Source: Candidatus Nanopelagicus limnes
GTDB lineage: Bacteria; Actinomycetota; Actinomycetes; Nanopelagicales; Nanopelagicaceae
Assembly (NCBI RefSeq): GCF_002287885.2
Contig: NZ_CP016768.2
Coordinates: 310,001-374,000 of the forward strand
Direction of reading: 5' to 3'
Length of the DNA: 64,000 nt
The position numbers were made by a program, and so were the translations under genes. The notes beneath the pieces were generated by a model. It was not told the origin of the DNA. It made no database searches and was given only the letters and a program-made list of their open reading frames with translations. Below, piece after piece: positions 59,752 through 64,000 of the stretch. Numbering within the stretch: the stretch's first letter is position 1; each line of letters starts with the position of its first letter.

Positions 59752-61251
59752 ATGAGCATTAGAGATAATGCCTGGCAGATGGCAGCTGCCCTAGATAAAA
59801 AAGAAATTTCAGCAGTTGAGTTAGCCAACCAACATTATGAACAAATCAATGCGGTAGATAAAGATGTCCACGCCTTTTTATATTTAGATAAAGAGGGCGC
59901 ACTTTCCCAAGCCAAAGAGGTAGATAAAAAGCGGGCAGCAGGTGAGAAATTATCACCACTTGCCGGCGTACCCCTTGCATTAAAAGATGTGATGACACAA
60001 AAGGATGTGCCAACAACTTGTGGCTCAAAGATTTTAGAAAATTGGCGTCCGCCTTATGACTCAACTGTGGTCACTAAATTAAAGGATGCTGGCGTAATTA
60101 TTTTAGGTAAAACTAATATGGATGAGTTTGCAATGGGTTCATCTACTGAAAATTCAGCTTATGGACCAACTCATAATCCTTGGGATCTAACTCGAATCCC
60201 TGGTGGTTCAGGTGGTGGATCTTCGGCCTCCTTGGCAGCATTTGAAGCACCGCTTGCAATTGGTACTGATACTGGTGGATCAATTCGCCAACCAGCTGCA
60301 GTAACTGGAACTGTTGGTGTTAAACCAACTTATGGCGGCGTATCAAGATATGGTTTAGTTGCATTTTCATCCTCGCTAGATCAAGCAGGACCATGTGCCA
60401 GAACAGTTTTAGATGCCGCCCTTTTACACCAAGTTATTGCAGGCTTTGATCCAAAAGATTCCACCAGCATTAATCAAGCGGTGCCTGATGTGGTTGCAGC
60501 TGCTAAAAAATTAAATATCAAAGGAATGAAAATTGGTGTGGTTAAGCAATTAGCAGGGGATGGTTATCAAAAAGGTGTTGAGAACAAATTTAATGAGGCA
60601 ATTGCTGAATTAGTTAAGTTGGGCGCTGAAATTATTGAAGTATCCTGCCCTAATTTTGAATACGCACTTGCTGCCTATTACTTAATTGCCCCAAGTGAGT
60701 GCTCATCAAACTTAGCAAGATTTGACTCAATTAGATTTGGTTTACGAGTTGGCGATGATGGCGTGAAGAGCGCGGAAGAGGTAATGAATTTAACTCGGCA
60801 AGCAGGCTTTGGCCGTGAGGTTAAACGTCGAATAATTCTTGGAACATACGCACTTTCATCTGGATATTACGATGCTTACTATGGATCAGCACAAAAGGTG
60901 CGCACACTAATCAAGCAAGATTTTGATAATGCCTTTACTAAGTGTGATGTTTTGGTTTCACCAACTGCGCCAACTACGGCATTTAAAATTGGTGAGAAAA
61001 GTAATGATCCACTTGCAATGTATTTAAATGATATTGCCACGATCCCAGTAAATATGGCTGGTATTGGTGGAATGAGCCTGCCTTGTGGATTAGCGGAAGA
61101 AGATAATTTGCCAGTTGGTTTTCAAATCATGTCACCTGCGATGAAAGATGATCGAATGTATTTAGTTGGCGGGGCGCTAGAGGCAGCATTACTTTCAAAG
61201 TGGGGCAAACCAATTCTAGATTTTGCGCCAAAGCTAGCAGGATCAAAATGA
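59752..61251 (+). CDS. gatA: Asp-tRNA(Asn)/Glu-tRNA(Gln) amidotransferase subunit A
   Basis: This 499-residue amidase-signature enzyme has the Lys of [15 protein letters not shown] (about 76-90) and the Gly/Ser-rich core [20 protein letters not shown], with [13 protein letters not shown] completing the Ser-cisSer-Lys triad region. It releases ammonia from glutamine for GatB. Its stop overlaps the gatB start (ATGA). Confidence 0.96.
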   Translation: MSIRDNAWQMAAALDKKEISAVELANQHYEQINAVDKDVHAFLYLDKEGALSQAKEVDKKRAAGEKLSPLAGVPLALKDVMTQKDVPTTCGSKILENWRPPYDSTVVTKLKDAGVIILGKTNMDEFAMGSSTENSAYGPTHNPWDLTRIPGGSGGGSSASLAAFEAPLAIGTDTGGSIRQPAAVTGTVGVKPTYGGVSRYGLVAFSSSLDQAGPCARTVLDAALLHQVIAGFDPKDSTSINQAVPDVVAAAKKLNIKGMKIGVVKQLAGDGYQKGVENKFNEAIAELVKLGAEIIEVSCPNFEYALAAYYLIAPSECSSNLARFDSIRFGLRVGDDGVKSAEEVMNLTRQAGFGREVKRRIILGTYALSSGYYDAYYGSAQKVRTLIKQDFDNAFTKCDVLVSPTAPTTAFKIGEKSNDPLAMYLNDIATIPVNMAGIGGMSLPCGLAEEDNLPVGFQIMSPAMKDDRMYLVGGALEAALLSKWGKPILDFAPKLAGSK

Positions 61252-62744
61252 GTTTAAATTACGATGGCGCACTTGCAATCTATGAGCCAACCCTTGGCCT
61301 TGAGGTGCATGTTGAGTTAAATACAAAGTCAAAGATGTTTTGTGGTTGCGCAACTGAGTTTGGGGCGCAGCCTAATACTCAAACTTGCCCAGTCTGCCTT
61401 GGACTTCCTGGTTCACTTCCAGTTGTTAATAAACGTGCGATTGAAAGCTCGATATTAATTGGCCTTGCATTGAATTGTTCAATCGCGCCATTTTCTAGAT
61501 TTGCTCGCAAGAATTACTTCTACCCAGATATGCCAAAGAATTTTCAAACCTCTCAATATGATGAACCAATCTGTGTGAATGGCTACTTAGATGTTGATGT
61601 AGAAACTGATGAAGGAAATAAAACATTTAGAGTTGAAATTGAACGAGTTCACATGGAAGAGGACACAGGTAAATCACTACATGTTGGTGGGGCTACAGGT
61701 CGAATTCATGGGGCAGATCATTCACTTTTAGATTACAACAGAGCAGGTATTCCACTTGTTGAAATTGTCACCAAGATTGTGCCAAACACTGGAAAGTACG
61801 CCCCATTAGTTGCCAGGGCCTATGTTGCAACTTTGCGAGATATTTTGCGAGCCTTAAAAGTTTCTGATGTAAAGATGGAGCAAGGCTCACTTAGATGTGA
61901 TGTGAACTTGTCATTATCAAAAGTTGGCAGCGGCAAACTTGGCACAAGAAGTGAGACTAAAAATGTTAACTCACTTCGTTCTGTGGAGCGTGCGGTAACT
62001 GGTGAAATTATTAGACATGCAAATAGATTAGAAAGTGGTGAAAAAATTGTGCAAGAGACTCGTCACTTCCTAGAGGAAAGTGGTGAGACTAGACCTGGAA
62101 GATCGAAAGAGCAGGCAGAGGATTACCGATACTTCCCAGAACCAGATTTAGTACCAGTAGTTCCTGATGCAAAATGGATTGAAGAGCTGCGCACTTTATT
62201 GCCTGAAAAACCAGCAGACCGCAGAAAGCGATTACAAACTGCTTGGGCTGTGCCAGATAAAGAGATGAATGCGATGGTTAATGCAGAGCTTCTAGATACT
62301 GTGGAGCAAACAGTTTTACTTGGCGCAGATCCAACAAAGGCTAGATCTTGGTGGTTAGGTGAAATCTCAAGAATTGCAAATGATAAAGCAGTTTCTCCAA
62401 CTGATTTGATAACTGTAAATGATGTTGCTCAAATTATTGAGTTAATTTCTAAAGGTGAGCTAACTGATAAATTAGCCCGTCAAGTTGTTGAAGGGGTAAT
62501 TGCCAAAGAAGGCTCCCCAAGTGAAGTTATTGCAAAACGTGGACTAAAGGTTGTCTCAGATGATTCTCAACTTATGAAGGCGATTGAAGAAGCAATTGCT
62601 GCCGCTCCTGACACAGCTGACAAGGTTCGTGGTGGCAATATTCCAGCAGCTGGCGCTCTAATTGGAGCAGTGATGAAATTAACTGGCGGCCAAGCAGATG
62701 CGGCTAAGGTGCGTGAACTATTACTAAAGCATTTAGGGCAATAA
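61248..62744 (+). CDS. gatB: Asp-tRNA(Asn)/Glu-tRNA(Gln) amidotransferase subunit B
   Basis: The protein has 498 residues from the ATG at 61248, which overlaps the gatA stop; a longer frame from 61200 is unlikely. Motifs are [20 protein letters not shown] at the N-terminus, the zinc-type cysteines in [31 protein letters not shown], and the tRNA-binding YqeY-like tail with [20 protein letters not shown]. It phosphorylates and amidates Glu-tRNA(Gln) and/or Asp-tRNA(Asn). Its presence suggests that at least one of GlnRS or AsnRS is absent from the genome. Confidence 0.96.
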   Translation: MSLNYDGALAIYEPTLGLEVHVELNTKSKMFCGCATEFGAQPNTQTCPVCLGLPGSLPVVNKRAIESSILIGLALNCSIAPFSRFARKNYFYPDMPKNFQTSQYDEPICVNGYLDVDVETDEGNKTFRVEIERVHMEEDTGKSLHVGGATGRIHGADHSLLDYNRAGIPLVEIVTKIVPNTGKYAPLVARAYVATLRDILRALKVSDVKMEQGSLRCDVNLSLSKVGSGKLGTRSETKNVNSLRSVERAVTGEIIRHANRLESGEKIVQETRHFLEESGETRPGRSKEQAEDYRYFPEPDLVPVVPDAKWIEELRTLLPEKPADRRKRLQTAWAVPDKEMNAMVNAELLDTVEQTVLLGADPTKARSWWLGEISRIANDKAVSPTDLITVNDVAQIIELISKGELTDKLARQVVEGVIAKEGSPSEVIAKRGLKVVSDDSQLMKAIEEAIAAAPDTADKVRGGNIPAAGALIGAVMKLTGGQADAAKVRELLLKHLGQ

Positions 62745-62753
62745 ACTAATCCC

Positions 62754-64000
62754 ATGAGCGAAAAAAATCCGCCAAACAAAATGAAGCCAAGATCTGGCTT
62801 AGTTACAGATGGCATGGAGCGCGCACCTGCAAGAGGAATGCTTCGCGCAGTTGGTTTTAAAGATGAAGATTTTGCTAAACCACAAATTGGAATTGCATCA
62901 TCTTGGAATGAGATCACTCCTTGTAATTTATCTTTAGATAGATTGGCAAAAGCTTCAAAGAAGGGTGTTATTGAAGCTGGTGGTTTTCCAATGCAATTTG
63001 GAACTATCTCAGTCTCTGATGGAATTTCAATGGGACATGAGGGAATGCATTTTTCACTTGTCTCTCGTGAGGTAATTGCCGATTCAGTTGAAACAGTTAT
63101 GCAGGCAGAGCGCTTAGATGGCATGGTTACATTTGCTGGTTGTGATAAATCATTGCCAGCGATGATGATGGCTGCAGCAAGAATGGATGTGGCATCAGTA
63201 TTTGTTTACGCCGGCTCAACTATGCCTGGCAAAGTAGATGGCCGTGATGTAACAATCATTGATGCATTTGAAGCGGTAGGTGCTTGCGCTAGAGGATTAA
63301 TCTCTCAAGATGAAGTAGATAAAATTGAAAGAGCTATCTGCCCAGGTGAAGGTGCATGCGGTGGTATGTACACCGCAAACACAATGGCAGCAGTAGGAGA
63401 GGCAATTGGTTTATCACTTCCAGGTTCTGCCTCCCCACCATCAATTGATCGACGCCGTGATGATTACGCAGTTAAATCAGGAGCAGCAGTTGTTGAGTTA
63501 ATTCGAAAAGGTATTACTACTCGACAAATTCTTACTAAAAAAGCTTTTGAAAATGCGATCACAGTTGTAATGGCCCTCGGTGGTTCTACCAACGCGGTGC
63601 TTCATCTACTTGCAATCGCGCATGAGGCTGAGGTTGATTTAACTTTGGAGGATTTCCAACGGGTCGGAGATAAGGTGCCACTTCTGGGAGATCTAAAACC
63701 ATTTGGTAAGTATGTAATGACAGATGTGGACAAAGTTGGCGGTATTCCAGTAATTCTTCGCGCACTACTTGATGCCGGACTTTTACATGGAGATTGTTTA
63801 ACTGTGACCGGCAAAACCATGGCAGAAAACTTAAAAGAAATAACTCCGCCAGACCCAGATGGTGAAATTCTTAAAGCGGTTAAAGATCCACTCTCCCTTG
63901 GCGGTGGAATTACAATTCTTAAAGGTTCACTAACCCCAGATGGTGCGGTGTGTAAAACAGCTGGTATTGGCGTGGATGTATTTGAAGGTCCAGCAAAAGT
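62754..64000 (+). CDS. ilvD: Dihydroxy-acid dehydratase (partial, runs off the right edge)
   Basis: An open frame from the ATG at 62754 runs to the window end (about 415 codons; the full enzyme is about 560-620). Motifs are [20 protein letters not shown] at the N-terminus, [18 protein letters not shown] with a cluster Cys, [17 protein letters not shown] with the second, and [16 protein letters not shown]. It is the Fe-S enzyme of branched-chain amino acid synthesis that makes 2-oxo acids from dihydroxy acids. It starts nine bases after gatB. Confidence 0.96.
   Translation, partial: MSEKNPPNKMKPRSGLVTDGMERAPARGMLRAVGFKDEDFAKPQIGIASSWNEITPCNLSLDRLAKASKKGVIEAGGFPMQFGTISVSDGISMGHEGMHFSLVSREVIADSVETVMQAERLDGMVTFAGCDKSLPAMMMAAARMDVASVFVYAGSTMPGKVDGRDVTIIDAFEAVGACARGLISQDEVDKIERAICPGEGACGGMYTANTMAAVGEAIGLSLPGSASPPSIDRRRDDYAVKSGAAVVELIRKGITTRQILTKKAFENAITVVMALGGSTNAVLHLLAIAHEAEVDLTLEDFQRVGDKVPLLGDLKPFGKYVMTDVDKVGGIPVILRALLDAGLLHGDCLTVTGKTMAENLKEITPPDPDGEILKAVKDPLSLGGGITILKGSLTPDGAVCKTAGIGVDVFEGPAK

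Noticed and set aside
1-64000. Insertion sequences, prophage or plasmid genes
   Set aside because: No transposase, integrase, phage structural or replication-initiator gene was recognised anywhere in the window.

Overview
The window looks like part of a small, low-GC actinobacterial chromosome (about 40% GC by eye), of the kind found in free-living freshwater actinobacteria related to the acI / 'Ca. Nanopelagicales' group. That placement is inference. It rests on the classic actinobacterial order tig-clpP1-clpP2-...-clpX-valS-folC-DUF4233-ndk-mreBCD-mrdA-rodA-rne-rplU-rpmA-obg, actinobacterial-type signals (PhoP-like GTTCACC repeats, a ClgR-like box, leaderless promoters), low GC and very tight packing with many 4-bp stop/start overlaps. 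Both edges cut genes: a long Ala-rich secreted coiled-coil protein on the left and ilvD on the right.

Region 1 (1-18.9 kb) is a cell-surface and exopolysaccharide region. On the minus strand a phosphatase-like protein, a DUF4012 protein and a giant Ala-rich secreted protein form one unit, divergent from a VanZ-like gene and a polysaccharide co-polymerase/tyrosine autokinase. Next come a polyprenyl-phosphate sugar-1-phosphate transferase, a two-component system with two paralogous membrane sensors (one apparently a degenerate pseudokinase), a decayed AT-rich stretch, and then a chain of flippase-like, glycosyltransferase, WecG/TagA-type, polymerase-like and glycosyltransferase genes, closed by an FkbM methyltransferase. 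Together these could initiate, build, export and polymerise a surface polysaccharide under two-component and tyrosine-phosphorylation control.

Region 2 (19-38 kb) is mixed metabolism and housekeeping: tRNA-Lys, gdhA, tRNA-His, orn, a pstCAB-pstS phosphate transport cluster with two PhoP-like boxes, a FAD oxidoreductase behind a strongly structured leader RNA, tRNA-Arg, ettA, a thioesterase, an MFS transporter, a truncated haemoglobin, an MscS-type channel, an HNH protein, pepN, trmB, rpiB, and two secreted proteins of unknown role (one collagen-like).

Region 3 (38-64 kb) is conserved core: tRNA-Gly and tRNA-Pro, trigger factor, ClpP1P2 and ClpX, valS, folC, ndk, the rod-shape/elongasome genes mreBCD-mrdA-rodA, RNase E/G, L21, L27, Obg, a serine hydrolase, gatCAB and ilvD. 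GatCAB implies that Gln-tRNA and/or Asn-tRNA is made by transamidation. The most notable unexplained items are the structured leader before the FAD oxidoreductase, the pair of sensor kinases, the Ala-rich giant protein, and a 16-bp divergent intergenic gap with apparently overlapping leaderless promoters.
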